The notes: generated by a model from the letters alone, not told the origin. A stretch of 64,000 nucleotides of DNA from CAVZYN01 sp963779515 (GCA_963779515.1 CAVZYN010000002.1:806001-870000); one strand, 5' to 3'; counted from the first letter of the stretch, positions 34,335 through 43,816 are shown. Numbers and translations are program-made.

Positions 34335-34967
34335 CTAAACGGACGGCAATGTTTCGTTATCGCCTGGGCGCGTCGCGATGAACGCGGACGAGGTTTCCAA
34401 CTGCGCCGCCAGTGCAAACACGGTTTTGTGGCGCGCGGGTTCGAGCGCGTCGGGCGCGCGCAGGCGCAGGTAGCCGATCAAGCATCCGATCGCGATGTCG
34501 GCGTGGGTCAGGCGCGCGCCGAGATAGTACGGCGCTTTCGGCAGTGCTTCGAGCGCATCAAGGGCGCTGCGGAGTTGCTCGAGATTGCGGGCGATGAAGG
34601 GCGGATGCTGCGTCGCCTTGGGCCGCAAGAGACGCTCGAACGAGAGCGCGATCGCCTTGTCCATCGCGCCTGTCGCAATCGCGGTGATATGCAGGGCGCG
34701 ACGCCGCTCCGCGCCATCCGCCGGCATCAACGCGCGCGACGGCCCCGCGGCTTGATCCAGGTGATCGAGGATCGCGGCGCTGTCGATCAGCACCTCGCCA
34801 TCGTCGAGGATCAGCGACGGAACGCGTCCGAGCGGATTGATTTTGCGCATGGCGTCCGCGTCGGCGAACACCGACATCGTGTTGCGCGTGAATGGCATCG
34901 CATAGGTTTGTAGGGCCACCGCGACGCGACGTACGTAGGGACTATCGTATTGGCCAACGAGGATCAT
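34335..34967 (-). CDS. Glutathione S-transferase family protein
   Basis: A 210-residue GST. The thioredoxin-like N-terminal domain begins MILVGQYDSPYVRRVAVAL with a candidate catalytic Ser in YDSPY. It has NPLGRVPSLILDDGEVLIDS with the cis-Pro and the glutathione-binding Ser. The C-terminal helical domain contains THADIAIGCLIGYLRLR, the N-capping box. ATG 34967 has GGAG upstream and begins one base after the LysE stop; a GTG at 34976 is also possible. The two genes are probably co-transcribed. Substrate unknown. Confidence 0.88.
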   Translation of the reverse strand: MILVGQYDSPYVRRVAVALQTYAMPFTRNTMSVFADADAMRKINPLGRVPSLILDDGEVLIDSAAILDHLDQAAGPSRALMPADGAERRRALHITAIATGAMDKAIALSFERLLRPKATQHPPFIARNLEQLRSALDALEALPKAPYYLGARLTHADIAIGCLIGYLRLRAPDALEPARHKTVFALAAQLETSSAFIATRPGDNETLPSV

Positions 34968-34968
34968 G

Positions 34969-35598
34969 TTACTCACTCCGTGCGTCCCAGATGAGGCGTG
35001 CGCCGAGCGCGCCGAGCACGACCGCCATCATGCGATCGACCGCTGGTTTCACACCCATGTACGCCGCACGCGGGCGGTCAGCGGAAAATAGTAGCGCGAC
35101 GATGGTGTACCAGCCCATCTCGTTGATCAGCACGATCGCGAGGATCGCACCGAGCATCCACAGCGGCGGATTGGCCGGCAACACCGAGACGAAGATCGAG
35201 CCGAAGAACACCACGACTTTCGGGTTCGCGATTTGCGTCAAAAGTGCCGTCTTGAAGGCTGGCCAGAGGTCCTGTTTGGTCGCGCCGTCCGTCGTGACAA
35301 CGACGGGATCCGGCGCGTGGCGCCACACCATCACGGCCAAATAGATCAGATAGAGCCCACCCGCGATCTTCAGGAGTGCGTAGAGCCAGGCCGCTTGCTG
35401 AAGCAGCAGCGCAAGGCCAAGCATCGCGCCGATCGCCCACGGCAGCACGCCGAGGCCCATGCCGAGTGTGGCGGCAAGCGCTGCGGGACGGCCGCTCGAC
35501 AGCGCCGTGCGCGACACCAGCAGAAACGACTGGCCGGGGCTCATCACCGCCAAAAGGTGGACAACGGTCAGGGTCGCGAGAGGCAGCAGAAAGTCCAT
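34969..35598 (-). CDS. LysE/RhtB-family exporter (second copy)
   Basis: A 209-residue exporter: MDFLLPLATLTVVHLLAVMS then PGQSFLLVSRTALSSGRPAA, the LysE N-terminal signature, with LLTQIANPKVVVFFGSIFVS as the conserved second half. It is distinct from the exporter at 33335 (no close sequence match), so not a recent duplication. It is coupled to the GST gene downstream, which hints at export or detoxification of a shared compound, but that is inference. Confidence 0.9.
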   Translation of the reverse strand: MDFLLPLATLTVVHLLAVMSPGQSFLLVSRTALSSGRPAALAATLGMGLGVLPWAIGAMLGLALLLQQAAWLYALLKIAGGLYLIYLAVMVWRHAPDPVVVTTDGATKQDLWPAFKTALLTQIANPKVVVFFGSIFVSVLPANPPLWMLGAILAIVLINEMGWYTIVALLFSADRPRAAYMGVKPAVDRMMAVVLGALGARLIWDARSE

Positions 35599-35854
35599 TG
35601 GCGCAGGTTGCTCCGCGGGTTTGGTAAGCCTCCCGAATAGCATACCGCCGCCGATTGCGATCGGCCCGCCCCGCTAATTGGCCCCGGAGGGACGATGCGG
35701 CCGCAAAACCGCCGGAAATCACCGCCATGGGCTAACGAGCGGACTTGCCCCTTTGCGGGCCGCCTCGGCCGGGCTATGAGCACGAACGTGCGGTTCCCTA
35801 GAACTGCGGCGACTTCAGCGGCCGGCGGCCGATCGACGGGAGTTTTGGGCGACC

Positions 35855-36587
35855 ATGGTTGAACGCGACGACAGCTTGCTGCGGGAGGTCGATGAGGATC
35901 TGCGCCGCGAAGAAATGGCCAAGCTCTGGGAGAAGTACGGCAAGCTACGTGCTGGCCGGAGCCGTCGCCATCGTCGTCGGTGTGGGTGGTTGGAAATTCG
36001 CCGAGAATCGCCGGCAGGTGGCGGCAGAAACCGCTGGCGCTAGCTTCGCCTCTGCCATTCGTGCTCAAGCTGAGAATAAGGCTGACGAGGGCCAGAAGGC
36101 GCTCGACGCCATCGCCAAGACCGGCACCGCGGGATATGCGACGCTGGCGCAGCTCAGGCTTGCCGCCGCAGACGCCAAGGCTGGCAAAACAGACGATGCG
36201 GTCAAGGCTTATGACCAGATGGCCGGAAACCGCAGCATCGATCCGCTGATTGCGGATTTCGCGCGCCTGCAAGCAGCGCTGTTGAAATCTGATTCGGCTG
36301 ACTGGACCGAGATCCAGAATCGCCTCACGCCTCTATTGGCGGAAAAGAACGCTTGGACCGCACCCGCCCGCGAACTTCTGGGCTTTGCCGCGTTCAAGGC
36401 CGGAAATACCGATGCCGCGCGCACCGAGTTCGAGAAATTGATTGGGGATCGCACCGTTCCCGCCTCGATTTCGGAACGCGCAACGATGATGATGGCCGTG
36501 TTGACGGAGCAGAAGCTCGCAAAAGAGACACCCGCGGCACCGGCAAAACCTGAAGCTGGCGCGACGCCACCGGCTAAAAAGCCGTAA
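35855..36587 (+). CDS. YfgM-like TPR_21-domain protein (single-base shift)
   Basis: A bitopic inner-membrane protein whose periplasmic TPR domain assists translocon-linked chaperones in E. coli (YfgM). From ATG 35855 the frame reads MVERDDSLLREVDEDLRREE and AKLWEKYG, the family N-terminus, then derails. The neighbouring frame gives SYVLAGAVAIVVGVGGWKFA (the membrane helix) and the TPR region to 36587. One extra A at 35940-35944 explains the break; the repaired protein is about 243 residues. Gene order yfgM-bamB-der equals that of E. coli. Confidence 0.85.
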
Positions 36588-36619
36588 CTCGCGCAGACGA
36601 CTGGATTGGGGAACACCCT

Positions 36620-37966
36620 ATGGGGGGAACTGTGGGCCACATTGCCCAACTCGCACGCTGCAGCGCGGTGCTCGGTTCGATGGCGCTTGGCGCCTGCTCG
36701 TCCGACAGTCTGCCGAGCCTGCCAAAATTCCAGGACCTCAATCCGTTCGCCGAAAAGCAGGTGCCACTCGCGGGCAAGCGCATTCCCGTGATGGAGCAGG
36801 CGAACAAGCTCGGCGATCTCGCCGCCGCCGATCGCCCCATCAGTTTGCCGCCGGTGATCGCCAACGAAAGCTGGAGCCAGCCTGGCGGCGCCGCCAACAA
36901 CGCACCGGGCCACCTCGCGCTCGGACAAGCCATCAAGACCGCGTGGACCGCCGATGCGGGCGCCGGCTCGACCGCGGCCGGCAAGCTGACAGCGAGCCCC
37001 ATCGTTTACGACGGCAAGGTGTTCACGCTCGATGCGAACGGCCGCGTCTCGGCATTTGCGACGTCGGGCGGTGGTGCCGCTTGGCGTGTTTCGACAACGC
37101 CCGAGGGCGGTAAGGATCACAAAGGTTTTGGTGGCGGTCTCGCCGCCGACAATGGCCGCCTGTACGCCGCGACCGGGCACGGGAATGTGCTCGCGCTCGA
37201 TCCCAAGACCGGCAAGAAGATCTGGGAAAAGAACCTCGGCGTGCCAGTCCGCGCCTCGCCGACTGCGGCCGGCGACCGCGTCTTTGTCGTCACCTTCGAC
37301 GGTCAGACCTTTGCGCTCTCAGGCGTCGATGGCAACGAACTGTGGAGCTTCCGCGGCCTCCCTGAAAAGGCGAGCCTGATCATGAACGCGAGCCCCGCCG
37401 TCGAGGGCGACACTGTCGTCGTCCCCTATCCGACGGGCGATATCGTCGCGCTGAAAATCGCGAATGGCGCCTCGGCGTGGTCGGATTCGCTCGCCCGCTC
37501 CCGTTCAGCCTCATCGCTCGCGTCAATGAGCGACGCCGCTCGGCCGGTGATCGACGGCGGCACCGTTTTTGCGGTTGGCCACGCCGGCCGGATGGTGGCG
37601 ACCGCCGCCAAGAGCGGAGAGCGGCTGTGGTCGCTCTCAGTGCCCGGAACACAAGCGCCCTACGTTGCGGGTGACGCCGTTTACGTTGTCGACACGGCCG
37701 GTCAGCTGATGGCAATCACGCGCCGCGACGGCAAGGTACTCTGGACCGTGAATTTGCCGGGCAAGGGCACGTGGTCTGGCCCCGTGCTTGCGGGTGGCCG
37801 CCTCTGGCTCACGTCGAGTGCGGGCAGTTTGACCAGCGTCGATGCCGCATCAGGTAAAGTCGCGACCCAGCAGGACCTCGGCCAGCCCATCTATATCGCG
37901 CCGGTGGTGGCGGGTGGCCGCATGTATGTGCTGACCGACAAGGCACGCCTCATTGCGCTCAACTGA
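36620..37966 (+). CDS. bamB: Outer-membrane assembly lipoprotein BamB
   Basis: The beta-propeller lipoprotein of the BAM complex that folds outer-membrane beta-barrel proteins. The 448-residue precursor has a signal peptide with lipobox MALGAC. Repeated PQQ-like blades follow (NGRVSAFATSGGGAAWRVST, GNVLALDPKTGKKIWEKNLG, GQTFALSGVDGNELWSFRG, GQLMAITRRDGKVLWTVNL), roughly eight in all. It is 32 bases from the upstream YfgM-like gene and 42 from der, in one likely operon. Confidence 0.92.
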   Translation: MGGTVGHIAQLARCSAVLGSMALGACSSDSLPSLPKFQDLNPFAEKQVPLAGKRIPVMEQANKLGDLAAADRPISLPPVIANESWSQPGGAANNAPGHLALGQAIKTAWTADAGAGSTAAGKLTASPIVYDGKVFTLDANGRVSAFATSGGGAAWRVSTTPEGGKDHKGFGGGLAADNGRLYAATGHGNVLALDPKTGKKIWEKNLGVPVRASPTAAGDRVFVVTFDGQTFALSGVDGNELWSFRGLPEKASLIMNASPAVEGDTVVVPYPTGDIVALKIANGASAWSDSLARSRSASSLASMSDAARPVIDGGTVFAVGHAGRMVATAAKSGERLWSLSVPGTQAPYVAGDAVYVVDTAGQLMAITRRDGKVLWTVNLPGKGTWSGPVLAGGRLWLTSSAGSLTSVDAASGKVATQQDLGQPIYIAPVVAGGRMYVLTDKARLIALN

Positions 37967-38008
37967 TCAAACGTGAGATAGCGACGATCCAAACGTTAGG
38001 ATCGCCGC

Positions 38009-39418
38009 ATGTCCGCCGCCACCGCTCCCGCCCCGACCGTCGCCATCGTTGGCCGGCCCAACGTCGGCAAGTCGACGCTCTTTAATCGGATGACCGGCAC
38101 GCGGGCAGCGCTTGTCTCGGATCTGCCGGGCCTGACGCGCGATCGCAAGACCGGCGACGCCCTTGTCGGCGGCAATGCAGTTCGTCTCATCGACACCGCT
38201 GGCCTCGAGGAAGCCGCGCCAGGCTCGATCGCCGCCCGCATGCGTGCCCAGAGCGAGACCGCGATCTCGTCGGCCGATCTCATCCTCTTCGTGATCGACT
38301 CGCGTGACGGCGTTACACCCGCGGACAAAGCCTTTGCCGAAGTCGCGCGCAAGAGCGGGCGTCCGGTCATTCTCGTTGCCAATAAATGCGAAGGCCGCTC
38401 GGGTCGAGACGGCTTCTACGATGCGTTTCAATTGGGTCTTGGCGAGCCGGTGCCGATCTCGGCCGAGCATGGCGAAGGATTTGGCGAACTCGAGGCCGAT
38501 ATGCTCGCAGCCCTCGGCCTCGAAGCCAAACGCGTCGCCAAGAAGAAGCGCAAGGATGCCCCGGACGAAGCGGCAGAGCAAGAACCGGCGGAGAGTGCCG
38601 CGCCCCGCGCAGTTCGCGTCGCCATCGTCGGGCGGCCGAACGCAGGGAAGTCAACGCTCGTCAACGCGATCCTCGGCGAAGATCGCATGATCGTCGGACC
38701 CGAGCCTGGCCTGACGCGTGACTCGGTTGCGACCGACCTGGACTGGAAGGGCCGGCAGATCCGGCTCTTCGATACCGCGGGGCTGCGCCGGAAAGCCCGC
38801 ATCGAGGAAAAGGCTGAAAAGCTCTCCGCCAGTGACGCCGTGCGGGCGATCCGATTTGCCGAGGTGATCGTGCTGTTGCTCGATGCCGAGCATCCGCTGG
38901 AGCAGCAGGATCTCACCATCGCCGATCTCGCGCTGTCGGAAGGCCGCGCGCTCATCATTGCCGTCAACAAATGGGACCTGATCCCCGACAAGCAGAAGGC
39001 GCTCAAGGCCATCAACGACATGATGGCCTACACGCTGACGGAAGTCGCGGGCATCAGGATCGTGACGCTGTCGGCGCTGGCGGGCCGCGGCCTCGATAAG
39101 CTGATGGATGCCGTCTTCGATGCGCACGCCGCTTGGAACAAGCGGATCGGCACGGCGGCACTGAACCGCTGGCTGATCGATGCGATGCAGCGCCACACGC
39201 CACCCGCGGCGCGCGGCCGGCGCATCAAGATCCGCTTCATGACGCAACCATCGACGCGGCCGCCGACATTCGTTGCGTTCTGCTCGATGCCGCAGGCGCT
39301 GCCGAAGTCTTACATGCGCTATTTGACCAACAGTCTGCGCGATGCGTTCGACTTGCCCGGCACGCCGCTGCGGATCCTCCTGCGCAAGGGCGACAACCCC
39401 TTCGCCGACCGCGACTGA
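38009..39418 (+). CDS. der: GTPase Der (EngA), ribosome biogenesis
   Basis: An essential GTPase with two tandem G domains that assembles the 50S subunit. The first P-loop is GRPNVGKS (15-22) and the second GRPNAGKS (208-215). Each is followed by DTAG (IDTAGLEE; FDTAGLRR) and by NKCE or NKWD specificity motifs. A C-terminal KH-like domain follows (RRIKIRFMTQPSTRPPTFVA, then LPKSYMRYLTNSLR). The acidic/basic linker between the domains (KKKRKDAPDEAAEQEPAESA) is typical of Alphaproteobacteria. 469 residues. Confidence 0.97.
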   Translation: MSAATAPAPTVAIVGRPNVGKSTLFNRMTGTRAALVSDLPGLTRDRKTGDALVGGNAVRLIDTAGLEEAAPGSIAARMRAQSETAISSADLILFVIDSRDGVTPADKAFAEVARKSGRPVILVANKCEGRSGRDGFYDAFQLGLGEPVPISAEHGEGFGELEADMLAALGLEAKRVAKKKRKDAPDEAAEQEPAESAAPRAVRVAIVGRPNAGKSTLVNAILGEDRMIVGPEPGLTRDSVATDLDWKGRQIRLFDTAGLRRKARIEEKAEKLSASDAVRAIRFAEVIVLLLDAEHPLEQQDLTIADLALSEGRALIIAVNKWDLIPDKQKALKAINDMMAYTLTEVAGIRIVTLSALAGRGLDKLMDAVFDAHAAWNKRIGTAALNRWLIDAMQRHTPPAARGRRIKIRFMTQPSTRPPTFVAFCSMPQALPKSYMRYLTNSLRDAFDLPGTPLRILLRKGDNPFADRD

Positions 39419-39430
39419 GTGACAAGCTGG

Positions 39431-40405
39431 TTACGCGCTGCGCTGCTGGATGACCGCGGGGCGGAATCGGCGGCGGGCTTGGATCTCGCGCGCGATGTCT
39501 TCGACTTCGCGCTCCGCTGCCGATACACCGCGCTTGATGATCTCGTCGGCACGATGGAAATCGAACAGGCTGAATTCGCCGAGTCGCGGCGAGATCACGG
39601 CATCGGGCGGATCGCCGGCAAGGCGCGAGCGCGCGATGCGGTCCTGCACAATGTTGAAAGCTTCCATCATCACGGTCGAGATGCCGGGACCGTTGTCGGA
39701 ACGGCCGAACACTTGCCGCTGCAGCAGCTTTTTTACCGCGCGGCCGTTGCGGACCAGCATGTTGCCGGGCTCACTGTCGGTGACAAACGGCTCGGGCGTC
39801 GGCTCCGGAACCGGGAGTGCGTCGAGTTGCGGCACGACGGTGCCGCGTCCGATGGAGTCGGTGTTGACGTTGACGGCAATCACATAGCGGGCGCCGAGCG
39901 CGCGTGCGACCGAGACCGGGACGGGATTGACCATCGCGCCGTCGAACAGCCAGCGGCCTTGAATGTTGACGGGGCGGAAGATGCCCGGCAGTGCATAGGA
40001 GGCGCGCATGGCGCTGACGAGACTGCCGCGCGTCAGCCAGATTTCATGTCCCGAGCCGATTTCGGTTGCGACCGCCGCATAGGTGCGCGGCAGGTTTTGA
40101 ATGTCGATCCCCTTGAGGCCGCTGTCCAGCATGTCGGTGAGGTGCTGGCCGGTGATGAGGCCGGATCCAGTGAAATTGAAATCGAGGTAGCCCAGCACCT
40201 TGCGGCGCGTCAGGCCACGCGCGAAATCCTCGAGCGTGTCGAGACGTTCGGCGACATGGCAACCGCCAACGACGGCGCCCATTGACGTGCCAACGACGAT
40301 GTCGGGATGAATTCCAGCGCGAGCCAAGGCACGCAGCACACCGATGTGCGCCCATCCGCGGGCAACGCCGCCGCCCAATGCTAAACCAATCTTGCAATCA
40401 CTCAT
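39431..40405 (-). CDS. Patatin-like phospholipase family protein (RssA-like)
   Basis: A serine lipid acyl hydrolase. The oxyanion motif is LGGGVARGWAHIGVL (10-24), the nucleophile Ser41 is in GTSMG, and the catalytic Asp155 is in DGAMVNPVP, completing the Ser-Asp dyad. The C-terminal 130 residues (after about 195) are variable, with a FHRADEIIKRGVSAAE stretch. At 324 residues it matches RssA-type proteins. Substrate is unknown; no secretion signal, so probably cytoplasmic or membrane-peripheral. Convergent with der. Confidence 0.9.
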   Translation of the reverse strand: MSDCKIGLALGGGVARGWAHIGVLRALARAGIHPDIVVGTSMGAVVGGCHVAERLDTLEDFARGLTRRKVLGYLDFNFTGSGLITGQHLTDMLDSGLKGIDIQNLPRTYAAVATEIGSGHEIWLTRGSLVSAMRASYALPGIFRPVNIQGRWLFDGAMVNPVPVSVARALGARYVIAVNVNTDSIGRGTVVPQLDALPVPEPTPEPFVTDSEPGNMLVRNGRAVKKLLQRQVFGRSDNGPGISTVMMEAFNIVQDRIARSRLAGDPPDAVISPRLGEFSLFDFHRADEIIKRGVSAAEREVEDIAREIQARRRFRPAVIQQRSA

Positions 40406-40577
40406 GGCCGGACCTTTCGTCCGTGCCGTGCCGCAAAGAGCATGCCGGGTTTCATGACCCGGGTTGCGCGCTCTGAAGCACGGTACGCCTGCACATAGTG
40501 CATCATTGTAGCGCAGGGGGATTAAAGCCAGACTATCGGAAGGTTAATGCTTGGCTATTGTTTGACCAACCAAAAGA

Positions 40578-40988
40578 TCAGTGTTCACTCTTTTGAAGGG
40601 CGCGATGGGCGGTGTTTGCGGCGCCCAGGGTGACTTTCCGGTAGAAGCAACTTGACCGCCCGGTGTGGCAGGCCACGCCGTGGCCCGCGATCTCCACCTT
40701 GAGCAAAAGGGTGTCCTGGTCGCAGTCTGTCCGCGCCTCGATGACCTTGAGAACATTCCCGCTCTCTTCCCCCTTGCGCCATAGCTTCTGGCGCGAGCGG
40801 CTCCAGAAGTGCGCTTCGCTCGTGGCAAGCGTCCGGTTGAGCGCGTCGGCGTTCATCCACGCGACCATGAGGACAGCGTTGGTGCGCGCCTCTGTGACGA
40901 CGGCGGTGATCAAGCCGTCGCGGTCGAATTTCGGCTCGAACAACAGGCTCTCTTCGACGGAGGCGGGTTGAGCGGTGGATATTGGCAT
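40578..40988 (-). CDS. hisI: Phosphoribosyl-AMP cyclohydrolase
   Basis: The third step of histidine synthesis, hydrolysis of PR-AMP, Zn2+ dependent. The 136-residue protein has VLMVAWMNADALNRTL, the SRSRQKLWRKGEESGN motif and the metal-binding DCDQDTLLLKV. The ligand Cys/His are in HGVACHTGRSSCFYR. There is no fused HisE domain, so it is the stand-alone alphaproteobacterial form. It lies divergently from the NifU-like gene across a 175-base gap with inverted repeats. Confidence 0.95.
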   Translation of the reverse strand: MPISTAQPASVEESLLFEPKFDRDGLITAVVTEARTNAVLMVAWMNADALNRTLATSEAHFWSRSRQKLWRKGEESGNVLKVIEARTDCDQDTLLLKVEIAGHGVACHTGRSSCFYRKVTLGAANTAHRALQKSEH

Positions 40989-41101
40989 GGCGTGTCTCTG
41001 CGTGCAGACCGTGTGGTGCGCACGGGTTGAATTTCGCGCCCGGATCGCGATATGAACGATCCAAGCTTAAGGCCGAAGGCCGTCCGAACATCGGCGAGCC
41101 C

Positions 41102-41157
41102 GGGCCCTCAAGTGTAGGGCCCATGAGGTCCGGCAGCAACACGGCACGAGCGTGCCG
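41102..41157. promoter_or_regulatory. Two inverted repeats between hisI and the NifU-like gene
   Basis: GGGCCCT / AGGGCCC with a 7-base loop (41102-41122) and CGGCACG / CGTGCCG with a 2-base spacer (41142-41157). They lie in the divergent gap just before the NifU-like start. They could be operator sites or a structured leader; neither has a T-run. Confidence 0.45.
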
Positions 41158-41178
41158 GAATAGATGAGGCAGCGGCCG

Positions 41179-41631
41179 ATGACGCAACTTGGCGACATCT
41201 ACAACGCGAAGATCATGGCGTTGGCCGCCGCTATTCCCAAAGGCCAGCGCCTCGTCGACCCCGACGCCACGGCAACCGCCCATTCCAAACTCTGCGGCTC
41301 GACGGTCACCGTCGATCTCAAGCTGCGGGATGGCCGCGTCACGGACTTCGGCCAAACCGTGAAGGCATGCCTGTTGGGGCAAGCGTCAGCCTCGGTCGTC
41401 GGCCGCGAGATTGTCGGCTCGACGCCCGAGGAGCTGCACGCCGTCGCCGAGACCATGCGCCGCATGTTGAAGGAGAATGGCGCGCCGCCCACCGGCCGGT
41501 GGAGTGATCTCGCCGTGCTCGAGCCCGTGCGCGCCGTGAAAGGGCGGCACGCCTCGACGCTGCTGGTGTTCGACGCCGTCGAGCGCGCCATCGCCGAGAT
41601 CGCCGCGCGCGCATCCGCTCAGCCGGTCTGA
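41179..41631 (+). CDS. NifU/IscU-like iron-sulfur scaffold protein
   Basis: A 150-residue scaffold-type protein of the NifU N-terminal family. Cys in HSKLCGSTV and in VKACLLGQASASVVG correspond to conserved cluster ligands; the GRWSDLAVLEPVRAVKGRHA region is typical of this alphaproteobacterial subgroup. The third canonical IscU Cys is not evident, so cluster transfer or a different role is possible. GAGGCAG precedes ATG 41179, making it a better start than ATG 41164. yidD follows with a one-base gap. Confidence 0.85.
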   Translation: MTQLGDIYNAKIMALAAAIPKGQRLVDPDATATAHSKLCGSTVTVDLKLRDGRVTDFGQTVKACLLGQASASVVGREIVGSTPEELHAVAETMRRMLKENGAPPTGRWSDLAVLEPVRAVKGRHASTLLVFDAVERAIAEIAARASAQPV

Positions 41632-41632
41632 C

Positions 41633-41911
41633 GTGCTGCACGACCTCGCCAAATGGATCGCGAAAGTGCCGGTGCACATCTACCGCTGGACCCTGAAGCC
41701 GCTGATCGGTTGGGAGTGCCGGCATGGTCCGAGCTGCTCGGAGTACGCGCTCGATGCGATCGACCGTAACGGCGCGTGGCGCGGCCTATGGTTGGCGCTG
41801 TCACGCATCACGCGCTGCCGCCCGGGTGGAACCTCCGGCTATGATCCGGCGCCCGACATCCGCGCCGTTACGCATCGCTGCGCCCCTTGGCGCTATGGCC
41901 GCTGGCGATGA
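41633..41911 (+). CDS. yidD: Membrane protein insertion efficiency factor YidD
   Basis: A small (92-residue) amphipathic protein that helps YidC insert membrane proteins. Signature YRWTLKPLIGWECRHGPSC then SEYALDAI, with the three conserved Cys (ECRHGPSC, TRCRPGG), and SGYDPAPD after. The GTG start lies one base after the upstream stop. In many Alphaproteobacteria it follows the NifU-like gene rather than rnpA, as here. Confidence 0.92.
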   Translation: MLHDLAKWIAKVPVHIYRWTLKPLIGWECRHGPSCSEYALDAIDRNGAWRGLWLALSRITRCRPGGTSGYDPAPDIRAVTHRCAPWRYGRWR

Positions 41912-41922
41912 TGATTGGATTT

Positions 41923-43164
41923 CTATGCGACGGAAGCGATCACGCGATGACGCACGGAGCGCTGCCGCCACATCAGCCCCGCGACGATCGCGATGTTGAG
42001 CAGGTTCCAGAGAAAGCCGTTGATGAAGGCCGCTTGATAACTGCCCGTCCAATCAAATATCGCGCCCGAGAGCCAACCACCGAGCGCCATGCCGACCAGC
42101 GTCGCCGTCAAGGTGATGCCAACGCGCGTTCCAGCCTGCTGCGGCGGGAAATTATCGCGCACGATGATCGCGTAGCTCGGCACGATTCCGCCTTGAAACA
42201 GGCCAAAAAGAGCAGAAATCACGTACAGCGACATGAGGCCGTCGAAGGGGATGTAGAGCACCAATGCGACGGCCTGCAGGATGGATCCGAGCATCAGCGT
42301 CGCGAGCCCGCCGATCTTGTCCGAAATGACGCCCGAGACGAGGCGGCTGATGATGCCGCAGCCGAGCATCAGCGACAGCATTTCGGCGCCGCGCGCGACG
42401 CCATATCCGAGATCGCCGCAATAGGCGACCATGTGCACTTGCGGCATCGCCATGGCGATGCAGCACGAGACGCCGGCGACAACGAGAAGGCCTTGCAGCA
42501 CTGCGGGATTCAGGGGGATCGGCGTCCGCACATTGGCCTCGACCGCCGAGAGCTTCGGCGCCGCGCCAATCAACGGCGAACGCCGCCGCAAGCCGAATGC
42601 CAGCGGCAGCATGAACACGAGGCAGAAGGCGCCGATCGCGAGGTGCGTCAGCCGCCAGCCATAGGACGCGACGAGCGACTGCACGATCGGCGGCCACACC
42701 GTTCCCGCCAGATAATTGCCGCTGGCAACGATCGCAACGGCGATGCCGCGCCGCCGCTGAAACCAGAGCGAGACGTCCGCCATCATCGGCGCGAAGCTGA
42801 CCGAGCTGCCGAGCAGGCCGATCATCACGCCATGCGCGATCGCAAACACCCAGATGTTTTGCGCATAGGCCGCGACCGTATAGCCGCCGGCCAGCATGAA
42901 GGCGCCCGCCACCAGGGGCCGGAAGATGCCATAGCGATCCGCGATGCGGCCCATCAGAATGCCGCCGAAGCCGAACCCCAGCATCGTCAGCGTGTAGGCG
43001 AACGACGCATCCGCGCGCGAGACGCCGAAGTCGGCCTGGACGGTTGGCAACACCACGACAACCGACCACATGCCGACGCCGCCGACGGTGCAGACCAGCA
43101 CCGACATCAGCAGCCGCATCCACGCGTAGCGCGAGTCGATCACGGATGCGGGCGTGCGGGGCAT
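41923..43164 (-). CDS. Major facilitator superfamily transporter
   Basis: A 413-residue transporter with 12 predicted membrane segments. Loop 2-3 carries GFGGILMGRIADRYGIFR, the MFS signature A (MGRIADRYG). SDKIGGLATLMLG is the equivalent in the second half. It resembles OFA-type/oxalate-formate or monocarboxylate-like MFS carriers, but the substrate cannot be set from sequence. Convergent with yidD. Confidence 0.88.
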   Translation of the reverse strand: MPRTPASVIDSRYAWMRLLMSVLVCTVGGVGMWSVVVVLPTVQADFGVSRADASFAYTLTMLGFGFGGILMGRIADRYGIFRPLVAGAFMLAGGYTVAAYAQNIWVFAIAHGVMIGLLGSSVSFAPMMADVSLWFQRRRGIAVAIVASGNYLAGTVWPPIVQSLVASYGWRLTHLAIGAFCLVFMLPLAFGLRRRSPLIGAAPKLSAVEANVRTPIPLNPAVLQGLLVVAGVSCCIAMAMPQVHMVAYCGDLGYGVARGAEMLSLMLGCGIISRLVSGVISDKIGGLATLMLGSILQAVALVLYIPFDGLMSLYVISALFGLFQGGIVPSYAIIVRDNFPPQQAGTRVGITLTATLVGMALGGWLSGAIFDWTGSYQAAFINGFLWNLLNIAIVAGLMWRQRSVRHRVIASVA

Positions 43165-43816
43165 CGGCAGTGATCCTTGGCGCGACGATTCGATGGGGAT
43201 GAGAAAGCTTGGACCGAAACGGCCCTCGCGTCACGCAGTTCCGCGCCTCATGGCACCCGTGCAAAAATGTCGGCCGGGTCGAGCGCGTCGGACTCCGCGG
43301 CACTTTGCAACGCGGTCGAACGGCGCGAACTCAGCACCGTTTCTCACGGAATCTAACCCATTTCGCGATGGGCTAACACATGCCTCGCCGGCGGCATCGC
43401 ATTGGGTGCCTTCGGGGGCTGTTCTGCGCGTGCCGGCTGCAGCAGCTCAGCGGCGGCAGCCAGTTCGGCTGCCTTGTCGGCACCATATCGGCACCCTGCC
43501 GGACGAGGCACCATCCGCTCAGCGGCGGCACGCGCAGCGCCTCGCCGCGTCCCCCGCGCCCTGTCGCCCCCTCAACGTTCGCGCCGCACCATCAAGAGCG
43601 CCTTCGCCATCATTCCGGCGCTTATACCCCCGGCCATCCTCGCGCCGCAAACCCGGACATATCGCAGCGCTCCAAATGATTGGCGCGCGTTCGATATTCT
43701 GGATCGAGTTTAATCCTTGAAAGATGGTTATGCGGTCATTTGAATTGTTATTAATACAGTTATTCACATTTTGATGCAAAAAATGAGTATCAAGTATCCG
43801 CCAGGATTTTCGATCC
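43165..43816. other. Intergenic region upstream of the kinase-like hybrid
   Basis: About 650 bases. It holds the inverted copy of the dispersed repeat (43364-43482) and ends in a strongly AT-rich stretch (43700-43800). That stretch is a good promoter candidate for the gene at 43817. No gene seen. Confidence 0.5.
43364..43482 (-). repeat. Dispersed ~110-bp repeat, copy 3 (inverted)
   Basis: Starts CGCGATGGGCTAACACATG and ends in AGCTCAGCGGCGGCAGCCAG then TTCGGCTGCCTTGTCGG, the reverse complement of both conserved blocks of the copies at 26084 and 34117, more diverged. A second short CCGCTCAGCGGCGGCA follows at 43516. Confidence 0.6.

Noticed and set aside
41887..43173. A 428-residue plus-strand open frame
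   Set aside because: Antisense to the MFS transporter gene; highly charged, no domain signs.
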